Assembly: GCF_029633865.1 (NCBI RefSeq)
Contig: NC_079230.1
Coordinates: 30,842,666-30,906,665 of the forward strand
DNA from: Lampris incognitus
Taxonomy: Eukaryota; Chordata; Actinopteri; Lampriformes; Lampridae
DNA length: 64,000 nt
Direction: 5' to 3'
Part shown: piece after piece, positions 33,168 to 40,711 of the stretch
How positions within the stretch are numbered: the first letter of the stretch is position 1
Layout: each line of letters begins with the position of its first letter
Translations under genes and position numbers: made by a program
The notes under the pieces: generated by a model
What the model saw: the letters and a program-made list of their open reading frames with translations, nothing else
What the model was told of the DNA's origin: nothing
Databases searched by the model: none

Positions 33168-34908
33168 TGTAAAGCAGAGGTCATGGGTGATGTCACATAT
33201 TCTGTCAGCTCGTCTGCACCCAGCCCCACCTGTGACCCACACCTGCTCATGAGGCGGGGTGCAGCGGATGCGCTTTAGACTCTGCCAGATGGTAAAACTC
33301 ATCTACGTAGTTTCTGATCTCTGACGTCACGCGGCCTCCACATCTGCACTGCTGCTTCAGAACTCAGCCACCCTGCAGCAGGCGTGTTAAAGAAGGCCGT
33401 GACTGGGGCGTTGCTTGTTGCTGTTGTTTTACAGAAAGTAGGTGAGGGGACTTTGTCTGGGCCAGATACCCAGCATCGATCCGTCAACACAGGAACGTCC
33501 GCAGTTTTAGAAAATAAATGATGTAACAACGGTACGGTCCTTTTGTTTGTTTTCCTAGTTTCTGTAAGTTGTTGTGGTGCTCAGCAACAAGTCAATTGTC
33601 ACTTTTTTGTGTCATGTCACTATACAGAGGGAACATACGGGGTTTTAGTCTTCATAAATGCTCTGATGACACAAGTGTATTTTTTTTTTTTTGCAAAACC
33701 GAATGAAATGTATAAGAAGGCAGAGCTGTAATGGATGAACAACATGGAAAAGCTGAAGTGTCCTCATCTGTACTGGCCATGCTGTGGGTGCTGTGGGCTG
33801 TGAGGGTTACTTGCATGAGAGTGGACGCTATGTTCTGACTCTTTCATGCAACTTGAACTTGGAGTTGAGCTGAGGGGGGCCGGCAGTGTCATCCTCAACT
33901 GCTCTTTTGTTTTCAATTAGAAAAATAAAACCCCCTCCCGGACTCCTCCTTCACTGTAGCCTACTTCCTAAGGTATAACCCAGAATAATGTAGGTGAAAT
34001 CCACAACGTCCTGCCATTGCCAGCATTCTGCGAGATGAACGAATTAAGGAAGTGGTCCCAAGACGTGATTCAAACCAACAAGAAGAGTGATTATACTGTG
34101 CCTGCGGAGGGAAACCCCCACATCTGAACACCCTTACAAGAATAGCTGACTCGAAGTTTGCCTCATTGATTGAACTTAAGTAAACCTCAAAGCAAAGTTC
34201 AACTTCAAGTAAAGTTCAAGTATGTGTACTAGTGGTACACTTGTTGGTATGCTTAAGCATAATTTTGTTTAGTGTATCTCTGACAAGTACTTCCAAAGTA
34301 AACTGTACTCACTGAGTTTTAGTTTAAAATAAGTCTACTAGTAGCGCACTTGAATAGAGTACTTGTAGCCTGCTTCCTCAGTTCTAAGGCAGTGTGCGTG
34401 TGGGTGAACTCCACAGCGTCCTGCTCCTACCGGGACGATCCTGTGACAGCAACAAATTCAGGAAGTGGTCCCAAGTTGTGACTTCAACAAAGAAGAAGAA
34501 CGATTATGATGCGCTCGCGGCGGGGGGCGGGGGGGGGCCCAGAGCTGAACAGCTTCCTGTAAATAAACTACCGACGCCGGCGGAGCCCCGCGCGCCTCTG
34601 GCCGACGGTGAGACAGCTGTCACGTGACACCGATGTGGCAACAGGCTGTCGTGACCTGCGCTTGTCGGCGACACAAACACGCACAAACTTGAGGAAAGCG
34701 AAGTCGGGACCTTCCGAGGAGCTCGTGTTCCCGGAGGGCTTCCGGCAACGTCTCTTAAGGAAATCTCTGCTCTGCGTAGCAGCAGCCTGACGACCCTCCG
34801 CACAACCTGCCCCCCCCCCCCAACTGTTCCACATGGACAAGGAGCTGTTACAGCTGCCTTACCTGAGACCAGGACCACCAGGACCACCGACACGAGGAGC
34901 TTCTTCAT
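20858..34908 (-). CDS. LAMP-family lysosomal membrane glycoprotein, CD68/macrosialin-like
   Basis: Six exons with matching phases: 34863-34908, 25157-25695, 23580-23699, 22871-22940, 21325-21498 and 20858-20997; 362 residues. Exon 1 encodes a signal peptide (MKKLLVSVVLVVLVS). Exon 2 is mucin-like: Thr/Pro-rich with 14-residue repeats (TTTTHTTPPTTAAN). Exons 2-5 make one LAMP domain with four Cys (NVTCL, GGCLKTA, YSCRSES, DPCPAD) and N-glycosylation sites. Exon 6 has a TM helix (VAIAVGVTLLLLIIIVLVAYAL), a basic stop-transfer RRRR and the tail GYQSL, a GYxxL lysosomal sorting signal. LAMP proteins coat late endosome and lysosome membranes. One LAMP domain after a mucin stretch fits CD68 best; LAMP3 is the alternative, and the nearby interferon element would suit it. 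Intron 1 (9.2 kb) holds many transposons. Confidence 0.9.
21590..21845 (-). mobile_element. SINE family B, copy 5
   Basis: Minus-oriented copy in LAMP intron 4 with its head at about 21785-21840 (ccttcttgctgcgaggcaga on plus). Confidence 0.7.
22253..22496. mobile_element. hAT-type MITE
   Basis: Inverted ends cagtgtttctcaaccc and gggttgagaaacaccg, extended by ggtcctcaaggaacccc and its inverse. The 8-bp duplication cattagaa lies at 22245-22252 and 22497-22504. 244 bp, no coding capacity, in LAMP intron 4. Confidence 0.85.
23811..24184 (-). mobile_element. SINE family A, copy 3 (part of an A/B composite)
   Basis: Family A body ending abruptly inside box B (ggggattcgaa). The tRNA-like head is missing and a family B SINE follows directly, with the same junction as at 40141. 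Confidence 0.75.
24185..24548 (-). mobile_element. SINE family B, copy 6 (part of an A/B composite)
   Basis: Minus-oriented B with head at 24490-24548 (gctaaccactgcaccaccg on plus) and second-type tail (gatccccgtagggaaatt). Its tail abuts the family A body at about 24184. Confidence 0.75.
24549..25156. other. LAMP intron 2, 5' part
   Basis: AT-rich. A weak repeat of taccgatacc / ctgataccgat words near 24655-24710 may be an old element. No exon. Confidence 0.4.
25330..25540 (-). repeat. 42-bp coding repeat of the mucin domain
   Basis: Four to five in-frame units encoding TTTTHTTPPTTAAN and TTTTHTTPHTPAAN in LAMP exon 2. Neighbouring units are nearly identical, so copy number probably varies between individuals. 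Confidence 0.85.
25991..27608 (+). mobile_element. Complete Tc1-like transposon
   Basis: Bounded by TA at 25989-25990 and 27609-27610. The terminal repeat cactaccgttcaaaagtttg and its next bases are matched perfectly in inverse at the right end (at least 27 bp). 1618 bp, the usual Tc1 size. It lies in LAMP intron 1, about 295 bp upstream of exon 2, on the opposite strand to the gene. Confidence 0.97.
26403..27446 (+). CDS. Tc1 transposase, intact frame
   Basis: 347 residues without a stop, full length for Tc1. The N-terminal paired-type DNA-binding part has helix-turn-helix SMREIAKKLKISYTGVYYSL (~24-43) and the GRPR hook (~60). The basic stretch KKKPYLRLTNKRKRLRWAKEH lies at ~118-138. Catalytic DDE triad: first Asp in WTDESKFEVF (~152), second in QQDNDPKHTS, Glu in SPDLNPIELLWEQLD. 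The VMVWGCFGAG block between them is typical. The enzyme cuts and pastes Tc1 at TA. Everything needed for catalysis appears present, so it may be recently or still active; expression cannot be judged here. Confidence 0.95.
   Translation: MARKRELSSETRQSVLVLRNEGYSMREIAKKLKISYTGVYYSLQRTAQTGSNQSRKRSGRPRCTTEQEDKYIRVSSLRNRRLTGPQLASSLNSTRKTPVSTSTVKRRLRDSGLQGRVAKKKPYLRLTNKRKRLRWAKEHRHWTEEDWKKVLWTDESKFEVFGSQRRTFVRRRTNEKMLEECLTPSFKHGGGNVMVWGCFGAGKVGDLYRVKGILNKEGYHSILQRHAIPSGQRLIGANFILQQDNDPKHTSKLCKNYLEQKQAAGILSVMEWPAQSPDLNPIELLWEQLDRMVRKKCPSNQSNLWELLLEAWGAISPDYLNKLTARMPKVCNAVIAANGGFFDESKV
27926..30258 (-). mobile_element. Rex1/CR1-like LINE, 5' truncated
   Basis: Flanked by the 10-bp duplication atagctgctc (27916-27925 and 30259-30268) with a (GATGA)n tail (plus ctcat, 27926-27950). 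On the minus strand: endonuclease end (IDFVVVSLNLRPYVLDTRVK, STDHHLVVSW; 29874-30221), then RT over 28995-29840 (KKGDRRVCSNYRGITLLS, GFVDLEKAYDRVPR), 28578-28943 (catalytic LLFADDVVLL) and 28131-28556 (thumb and C-terminus). At least three frame changes separate the pieces, so it is dead. Rex1/CR1/L2 group; exact clade uncertain. Confidence 0.88.
30439..31156 (-). pseudogene. THAP-domain transposase N-terminus, frameshifted
   Basis: Starts with ATG at 31156. The C2CH zinc module is CCWGTCRSDSQ ... LHACGRKDF ... YICSLHF, with a downstream Pro in EHHPDP, as in THAP domains that bind transposon ends. A basic and coiled region follows (KKEMEGRALSATKRLRTKQARENR). The frame shifts near 30660 and continues as QIEESKSMLVGADDGEDDACYPFQDKSTQT. 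It belongs to the transposon above rather than to a host gene, because terminal repeats surround it. Confidence 0.75.
31171..31448. mobile_element. hAT-type MITE next to the THAP start codon
   Basis: Ends cagtggcgga and its near inverse ccaccactg. The 8-bp duplication gttaccag lies at 31163-31170 and 31449-31456. Interior has the teleost words tactcaagtactgta and tactccactacattt. It landed 15 bp upstream of the THAP ATG. Confidence 0.9.
31719..31848 (-). mobile_element. SINE family A, copy 4, internally deleted
   Basis: Has the 3' end (ctccccagttgtacttggc) and the tRNA-like head (gaaccggcgatccccgtg ... ctgcgctacccgga), but the central body is missing. Confidence 0.7.
31893..32272 (-). mobile_element. 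SINE family A, copy 5
   Basis: Body with acatgtggagtcgccagccg and a slightly shortened junction to the head, ending in gaatagaccactacagtacc. Confidence 0.75.
32398..33085. repeat. tRNA-like repeat C, split by a foldback
   Basis: tgtagcgaattcggggggca at 32399 and the tRNA-like cgttaaccagtcgactaagg match the repeat at 10183. The copy is interrupted at 32508-32883 and continues to a second tgtagcgaattcggggg at about 33023. Confidence 0.6.
32508..32883. mobile_element. 376-bp foldback (hairpin) element
   Basis: Two arms of 178 bp (32508-32685 and 32706-32883) are inverse copies with three mismatches by eye, joined by a 20-nt spacer. Ends are agcgccgcactatgtaataa and its inverse. The arms are full of tgtaataa words. 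No coding capacity. It lies inside repeat C; the target duplication is unclear, with a TA at the left only. Confidence 0.9.
33123..33167. repeat. TA/TG microsatellite
   Basis: (TA)n followed by (TG)n. Confidence 0.9.
33168..34862. other. LAMP intron 1, 5' part
   Basis: 34140-34370 has repeated aagtaaa / caaagttcaac words of an undefined old repeat. The segments ctactacttcctaaggtataacc (near 33957) and tagcctgcttcctcagttctaagg (near 34368) and their following bases resemble each other, so part of 33955-34110 seems duplicated at 34365-34510. GC-rich near the 3' end. No other exon seen. Confidence 0.4.
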
Positions 34909-35017
34909 GATGACAAGGGGGGACAGCCGACAGCAGGCCTACATGCAGTCCTGAAGCGTTCTGCTGTGGTCTGGGTGGGAAGTTAGCTGGGTGTGGAGGT
35001 GGGGAGCCGCGCGCCTG

Positions 35018-35026
35018 CCTTATAAA
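35018..35026 (-). promoter_or_regulatory. TATA-like box of the LAMP-family gene
   Basis: Minus-strand tttataagg about 115 bp upstream of the start codon at 34908, in a GC-rich setting. Transcription would start near 34990. Confidence 0.45.
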
Positions 35027-35039
35027 CAGCCGAGCAACG

Positions 35040-35049
35040 AAACGAAACT
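35040..35049 (+). promoter_or_regulatory. IRF-type site upstream of the LAMP-family gene
   Basis: aaacgaaact fits the IRF half-site AANNGAAA and is part of a gaaacgaaact doublet, next to the TATA-like box. Confidence 0.4.
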
Positions 35050-35132
35050 AAAGATGCTGCGGATACACAGGAAGCTGAACTCGGCGCGCTATTGGTCAGC
35101 ATGGAGGCCGTATGCGCCACAGGACGACGCGG

Positions 35133-35144
35133 GAAAACGAAACT
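35133..35144 (+). promoter_or_regulatory. Interferon-stimulated response element
   Basis: gaaaacgaaact matches the full ISRE consensus GAAANNGAAACT, about 225 bp upstream of the LAMP start codon. ISREs work in either orientation. Regulation by interferon or IRF/PU.1 is inferred. Confidence 0.5.
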
Positions 35145-35169
35145 CTTCACTTCGCTCGAGTTTAAAGGT

Positions 35170-35702
35170 TGAAGGACATTTTGCTGCTTGACTTAGAATA
35201 ATAATAATAATAATAATAATAAAAGGAAGTTTGGAAACTCCGGAAGGACGGTTATCGCGTAACTCCGGGCGTCAAGTGAAAGGCTCGAGGATCCTTTGGA
35301 GTTTAATTGTATTGTTGATGTGCCAACTGCGCACACACTTTCTAATGGCCACGACTGAAGTTCGCTTCGTGAAATGTCGGTTTTGATGTCGTCCCAGGCA
35401 GCGACCCTACGTTGTTTCAGCAGGTTGGGGCAACCAAGGTCTTACACTCGTCTGACCCCTAGCGTTCGTTTAAAGAAGTGTCTGTCCTGACGGGAGGCAC
35501 GCTGGATCGAATTTGCTTGATCAGCCCCATTACGTTTAGAAATGACAAAATGGCTTCACAACAACAACGAAAACACAATAATAATAAGATCGCCCTACTC
35601 GGAACAGCCCACATTACGACGAGTACTGTCAATCAAGTGCCCTATAGGGCCTCAGGTCCATAGTTTGGACCCGGCTCTACAGGACGTAAAACAGGAAACA
35701 CG

Positions 35703-35734
<32 letters not shown>

Positions 35735-36400
35735 TGCTTTGGTATTCATATCAATACTCTTTATTACACGGCAGACTGAGATTTTTTAAGCACCTCATCA
35801 CAAAAACAATTTCATTTCCTCAAACAGATGAGGCTAAAGGTAATCAGCGTGCATCGCCATAAATCAATAAATCAATAGCTCCAATGGCGACGGGCGGTGG
35901 CAAACATCGGGACACAAAAGAGCCATGGACATCTATAGCTCTGACAACGACTCCAAAGAGGATAAATACTGAGTCTCATCAGCAGCCAGTCAGACTAGCT
36001 TGGTCTAGTCAGAAAGGCACGAACTGAGGAAGCCTCTTGGATGAGAGGCGAAACGTCTTCACGGATATATACCAAATCCAGTTGCACTGGATTCAGCTCC
36101 TCTGGATAACCATGACGACCCGGATGAAGGAGAACATTCACCGACATCACCATGCATGTTACAGGAAACACACGTGGGAAAGCGAACGTTTTAAACCGAC
36201 TGTCTTGCTTTTGGCTCATCTGGATTGTTTTGCTTCTTCAAGGGAACAACTCGAATATCTTGTTTTCTTAACTGTCAGCCTAAGCCCTGCCCAATTTGGC
36301 ACAACGAGCGAATTCCCCATCTAAACCCGCTAACGCATAACACCTCGTTGCAGTGCACGAAATAAAAGCGCGATCCATCTCCGCACATCGTCCATTTTCG
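35170..36400. other. Intergenic between the LAMP gene and ING2
   Basis: Two AAT microsatellites (35198-35222, 35704-35733). 36020-36115 contains cttggatgagaggcgaaacg and ccagttgcactggattcagc, a common teleost repeat similar to the PLE terminal block. No gene seen. Confidence 0.5.
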
Positions 36401-36570
36401 CTCCTTCAGCTGATTGTCAGCGTTGATTTTATTTCCCGGGAAATTTTCCTGATAATGAGGTCACCCCGTGCGTTTCTCTCAGCCAATCCCGACGCCCGAA
36501 AAACGAGTGGGCCCGCCCTCCGGCGAGAATAACGACAGAAAACGGCGCATTGCCATAAAAGGAATATATT

Positions 36571-36581
36571 CGCGCATGCGT
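36571..36581 (+). promoter_or_regulatory. NRF1-like site in the ING2 promoter
   Basis: cgcgcatgcgt, close to the palindromic NRF1 motif, about 155 bp before the ING2 start codon in a CpG-containing region without a clear TATA box. Confidence 0.4.
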
Positions 36582-36731
36582 ATCGGGTCCAGTTTTGTTT
36601 GAAGTGAACTGCTGCCTGGATTTGCCCACAGAGAGCACAGAGTCGGCTCAGCAATAGCTTTTAATATTGCCTTTGTCCGATCCCCCCCCCCCTCCAAATT
36701 GTTTCGAGTGCCTCTATGCATTGTAGAAACG

Positions 36732-39304
36732 ATGTTAGGGCACCACTACCCGAACGCCGAGAAGTCACAACAACTAGTCAACTACGTGGAGGATTATCTG
36801 GAATGTGTTGAATCGCTGCCGCTGGACATACAAAGAAATGTGTCTCTGCTTCGAGAAATCGACTCGAAGTACCAAGGTACGGTGCTGGTGTTGACTTGTT
36901 CCGTGTTTCGGCGAGTTTTTTGGACCGCAGCCCGGGCCGGTCGTGCTGAAATGGTGGGGGCACGTTTTTTTTTTTTTTTTTTTGCAGATCCGAGCTGAGC
37001 GGCACCGAACTCGCACGGAACACGGCTCCGTTCGTTTTTCTGTCATGCGTCGCGAAACACGTCCCAAGTTGTGACACCCGTTCCCGGGGAGAGTCGTGTG
37101 TTCTCGCGTGGTTCGTCAGTAAAAGTACGCCCGTCCGCCCCTCCGCCGGTCGGGCGTCGCGTGTATCGCTGGTGGCAAAGTGGATCAATGAGCTCCGTAA
37201 ACATTTGTTTTCCTTTTGTTGCACGAGCTCGCGTAGAGGGCGTGCGGTCTCTGGCGTTAACGTCCGCGAGCGTGTGCCGTTACCGAGACGCGCCGTGAGA
37301 CGCTCGGACAGGAGGGCTTTTCTGTACGCCTACGCGAGCCCCGTGGGCTTTTCTGCCGCGTTCGCCCCGCAACTCGGGTTCGCTGACTGTCGACAGCATA
37401 GCTAGGCTAATTCTATTCTTTGAGGCAACACCCCCCCCTTGAAATTTGTACCGCCGTCACTTCCTGTGGGCGGGGCGTATTCCCACTGCGGAAGTGCAAG
37501 CGTCCCCCTCGCAGGATCTGAACCGTATCCACTTCAGTTTATAACGCGACCCCCACACCACACCACACCATTTTCCGCGCTCAGTTTGATCAGTTAAAGG
37601 GAGACTCGGATATTTTTTGAAGCCCGTGGGCAGTCTTATGCAGAAAGGGCAGGTGTGGGTGCAGGATTTTGTTTCGACCAAGCAGTTGCACACCTGTGTC
37701 TCCTAATTGTGTTGCTCTGCAAAGACTCTACTGGTTGATAAGTGGGATCAGGTGTGTAACTGTTTGGTCGGAACAAAAACCTGCACCCACACCGGCCCTT
37801 TCTGGATGATTGCCCACCCCTGCACCCTGTTTTCCTATTGTTGAGAGTCAAAACTGGCGATGGGTGGCAGGATCTTTCAAAATGGTTCAATACTGAGCAA
37901 GCTAGTGTCAGTCGACCACTACGCACCAATAATCTTTCACCAGATAACATCCGTTAAAGTAGGGTTAAGTGATCCTGGGCTGAAGGTGCGTCTGCCAGGT
38001 TTGACCAAATATTGTAAAAAGTTCTAAATCAGAATCGCTGATAGGATCTTTTAACAGAGCTTCTTTTTTTGTGGGGGGGAGGGATTAACAGACTTACTCC
38101 TACACAAGGGATCTTCTGTTATAAAAACACAAGTCTAGTACAGTTACACCACAGTAATAGCCATTTTTTTCACATTTTCTTTTTTGCACTTATCTCCAAC
38201 TCCCATGCTTCCTCTGTTGTCTTCCTGCAACACCTGGGTCCTCGTGAGATTACGAAGCAAGACTTCTGCTCCGAGTTGAAAGTTGAATTGATAGTTATAA
38301 TTCCATGATTGATATCATGGTTAGGGCTCTTTAGACTCCTCATTTAGACTTCAGAGCCAGTCGGTGCCAGAAGAGAACTCGTTTAGTTGATGTTATTTGG
38401 CAAGCGCTATTGCCCCAAAGGATCACATTGCAGCTTGGTATGCATCAGTACGCTGAGGCTTGCTGGCTCAATACTGAGTCACTTTGAAATATTCCAGTTG
38501 CTCAGTTCGACTCCTATTCATAGGAAAATGGGGTTTAGGATAAAAATACCAGAGTTTCCCTTTAAGTGTTTGACCCCTCTCCAACCCATGCTGTATTTTC
38601 TAGAGGTGCTGAAGGAGGTCGATGACGTATTTGAGAAGTACAAAGGTGAGCAAGATGCGGCTCAGCGGAAGCGCCTCCAGATCCAGCTGCAGCGTGCACT
38701 TATCATCAGCCAAGAGCTGGGGGATGAGAAAATCCATGTGGTGACGCAGATGACTGAGCTGGTGGAGAATCGCTCCCGCCAGATGGACTCTCACTCCTTG
38801 TGTCTCCAAGAGCCGGGCGAGGCTGATCGACAGGCTATGGAGAGGCGATCTGGTGTCCAGGAGACCCCGGCGCCAGAGCGCTCATCTGCGCGGCGTCCCC
38901 GCCGTCAACGTAACAGTGAGAGCCGTGACTCATGCCACACGTCGGCCAATGGCTCCCTGGTGGACGACCCTGTGGAGGATCTGTCCGTTTCTCAGCCCAG
39001 AGAGAAGAAGTCCAAGTCTGCCAAGAAGAAGAAGCGTAAGTCTAAGCAGGAGCGTGACGCCTCACCTGTGGACTTTGCCATTGACCCTAATGAGCCCACC
39101 TACTGCCTGTGTGAGCAAGTGTCTTACGGCGAGATGATCGGTTGCGATAATGACCAGTGCCCCATTGAGTGGTTCCATTTCTCTTGTGTTGGGCTGACTT
39201 ACAAGCCCAAAGGCAAGTGGTACTGCCCTAAATGCAGAGGGGACAATGAAAAGACTATGGACAAAAGCCTCGATAAGAACAGAAAAGACCGGCGGTCGAG
39301 GTAG
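36732..39304 (+). CDS. ing2: ING2, PHD-finger inhibitor of growth protein
   Basis: Two coding exons, 36732-36876 and 38604-39304, joined in phase (Q then E at the border), give 281 residues; human ING2 has 280. The N-terminal ING helical domain (~1-110) has [20 protein letters not shown] and [21 protein letters not shown] basic nuclear segment follows ([16 protein letters not shown], ~200-215). The PHD finger ([32 protein letters not shown] ... WYCPKCRG) has all Cys4-His-Cys3 ligands and the aromatic/Met residues that read H3K4me3. The tail [17 protein letters not shown] ends like ING2, not ING1 (KERAYNR). ING2 tethers the SIN3A-HDAC1 complex to active chromatin. The C-terminal polybasic region is a known phosphoinositide sensor. 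The intron holds a MITE very close to the exon 2 acceptor. Confidence 0.96.
37598..38561. mobile_element. piggyBac-like MITE in the ING2 intron
   Basis: TTAA at 37594-37597 and 38562-38565 flanks inverted ends agggagactcggatattttt and its near inverse (aaaaataccagagtttccct). TTAA duplication is the piggyBac hallmark. No transposase. Its right end lies 42 bp before exon 2, between the intron body and the polypyrimidine tract. Confidence 0.75.
37622..37821. mobile_element. Nested MITE
   Basis: Inverted arms cagaaagggcaggtgtgggt and acccacaccggccctttctg, with outer ends like cccgtgggca / tgcccacccc. The teleost family with this sequence behaves as a hAT MITE; no target duplication is clear here. 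Confidence 0.6.
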
Positions 39305-39751
39305 TGACCAATACCCCTTTCTCATCTCTAAAGAAGTTCGCTCTTAGCCAAGGGTTAAGACTATCAGACATAGTTCTTAATAGTACACAAGATGTTGTGT
39401 GAGCACAATCGGACATCAATAGTAGCAGTACTGCTAATTCTTTATCGAGAACTTGTGTTAACTTTGTGCTGTTACGTTGATTAATTCCATTGGCTATAAC
39501 TGTATTATAGTCTTAGTTTCGTTGCTGTAAGATTCATCAGGATGATGTTGCCTTTACCCATTTCTTTACTGTTTATCCTCTTGAGATTTTTATTTTTTAT
39601 CATGTGCCAGAAAAGAATGAAAGTATCAGCATTTGTTTATCTTTTTTCTTTTTTTTTATTCTGCACAACATTGTCATTTACTTTAACGTGAAATTGATTA
39701 TTGTCTTCATGTTGTCAGGGTTTACTCTTAAGAAAATGTTTTGTCTTTTTT
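39305..39751 (+). other. ING2 3' UTR region
   Basis: AT-rich sequence after the stop. No AATAAA within 450 bp. An ATTAAA at about 41012 would give a long 3' UTR containing the SINEs at 39752-40711. Confidence 0.4.
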
Positions 39752-40141
39752 TTTTTTTTGGATTCCCCCCTCCCCCCTTATTCTGCCCAATTGTATCTGG
39801 CCAATTACCCCTCTTCCGAGCCGTCCCGGTCGCTGCTCCACCCCCTCTGCTGATCCGGGGAGGGCTGCAGACCACCACATGCCTCCTCCCATACATGTGG
39901 AGTCGCCAGCTGCTTCTTTTCACCTGACAGTGAGGCGTTTCACCAGGGGATGTAGCACGTGGGAGGATCACGCTCCCCCCAGTTCCCCCTCCGCCCCCGA
40001 ACAGGTGCCCCGACCGACGAGAGGAGGCGCTGGTGCAGCGACCAGGACACATACTCACATCCGGCTTCCTATCTGCAGACACGGCTAATTGTGTCTGTAG
40101 GGATGCCCGACCAAGCCAGAGGTAACACGGGGATTCGAAGC
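39752..40141 (-). mobile_element. SINE family A, copy 6 (part of an A/B composite)
   Basis: Family A body that stops inside box B (ggggattcgaa) and joins a family B tail, exactly as at 24184. Confidence 0.75.
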
Positions 40142-40392
40142 CCTTTTTTAAAATTTTGAGGTGATATACTTTATTGATCCCCGTAGGGAAATTATGCTCT
40201 GCATTTAACCCATCCTAGCTGGGTAGCTAGGAGCAGTGGGCAGCTGCCATGCAGTGCCCGGGGACCAACTCCAGTTCTTCTTTTCATTGCCTTGCTCAGG
40301 GGCACAGACAGGAGCATGTCTTTTTGGTGGTGGGGGAAACCAGAGCACCCGGAGAAAACCCACCACAGACACGGAGAACATGCAAACCCCAC
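40142..40392 (-). mobile_element. SINE family B, copy 7, head missing
   Basis: Second-type tail (tttattgatccccgtaggga) and body to gagaacatgcaaaccccac, where another family A copy begins. The tRNA-like head is absent. Confidence 0.7.
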
Positions 40393-40711
40393 GTGTCCTC
40401 CGATACATGTGGCGTTGCCAGCTGCTTCTTTTCACCTGACAGTGAGGAGTTTCACCAGGGGGACGTAGTGCGTGGGAGGATCACGCTACTCCCCCCTGTT
40501 CCCTCTCCCCCCCGAACAGGCGCCCCGACCGACCAGAGGAGGCTCTAGTGCGGCGACCAGGACACATACCCACATCCGGCTTCCCACCCACAGACACGGC
40601 CAATTGTGTCGGTAGGGACGCCTGACCAAGCCAGAGGTAACACAGGGATTCGAACCGGCAAATCCTGTGTGGGTAGGCAACGGAATAGAACGCCACGCCA
40701 CCCGGACGCCC
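40393..40711 (-). mobile_element. SINE family A, copy 7
   Basis: Begins at gtgtcctccgatacatgtgg within the body and ends with a complete tRNA-like head (aaccggcaaatcctgtgtg ... cgccacgccacccgga). Confidence 0.75.

Noticed and set aside
38387-38603. Extension of the ING2 exon 2 frame upstream of 38604
   Set aside because: The upstream part is MITE sequence; the acceptor ttttctag and phase with exon 1 fix the exon start.
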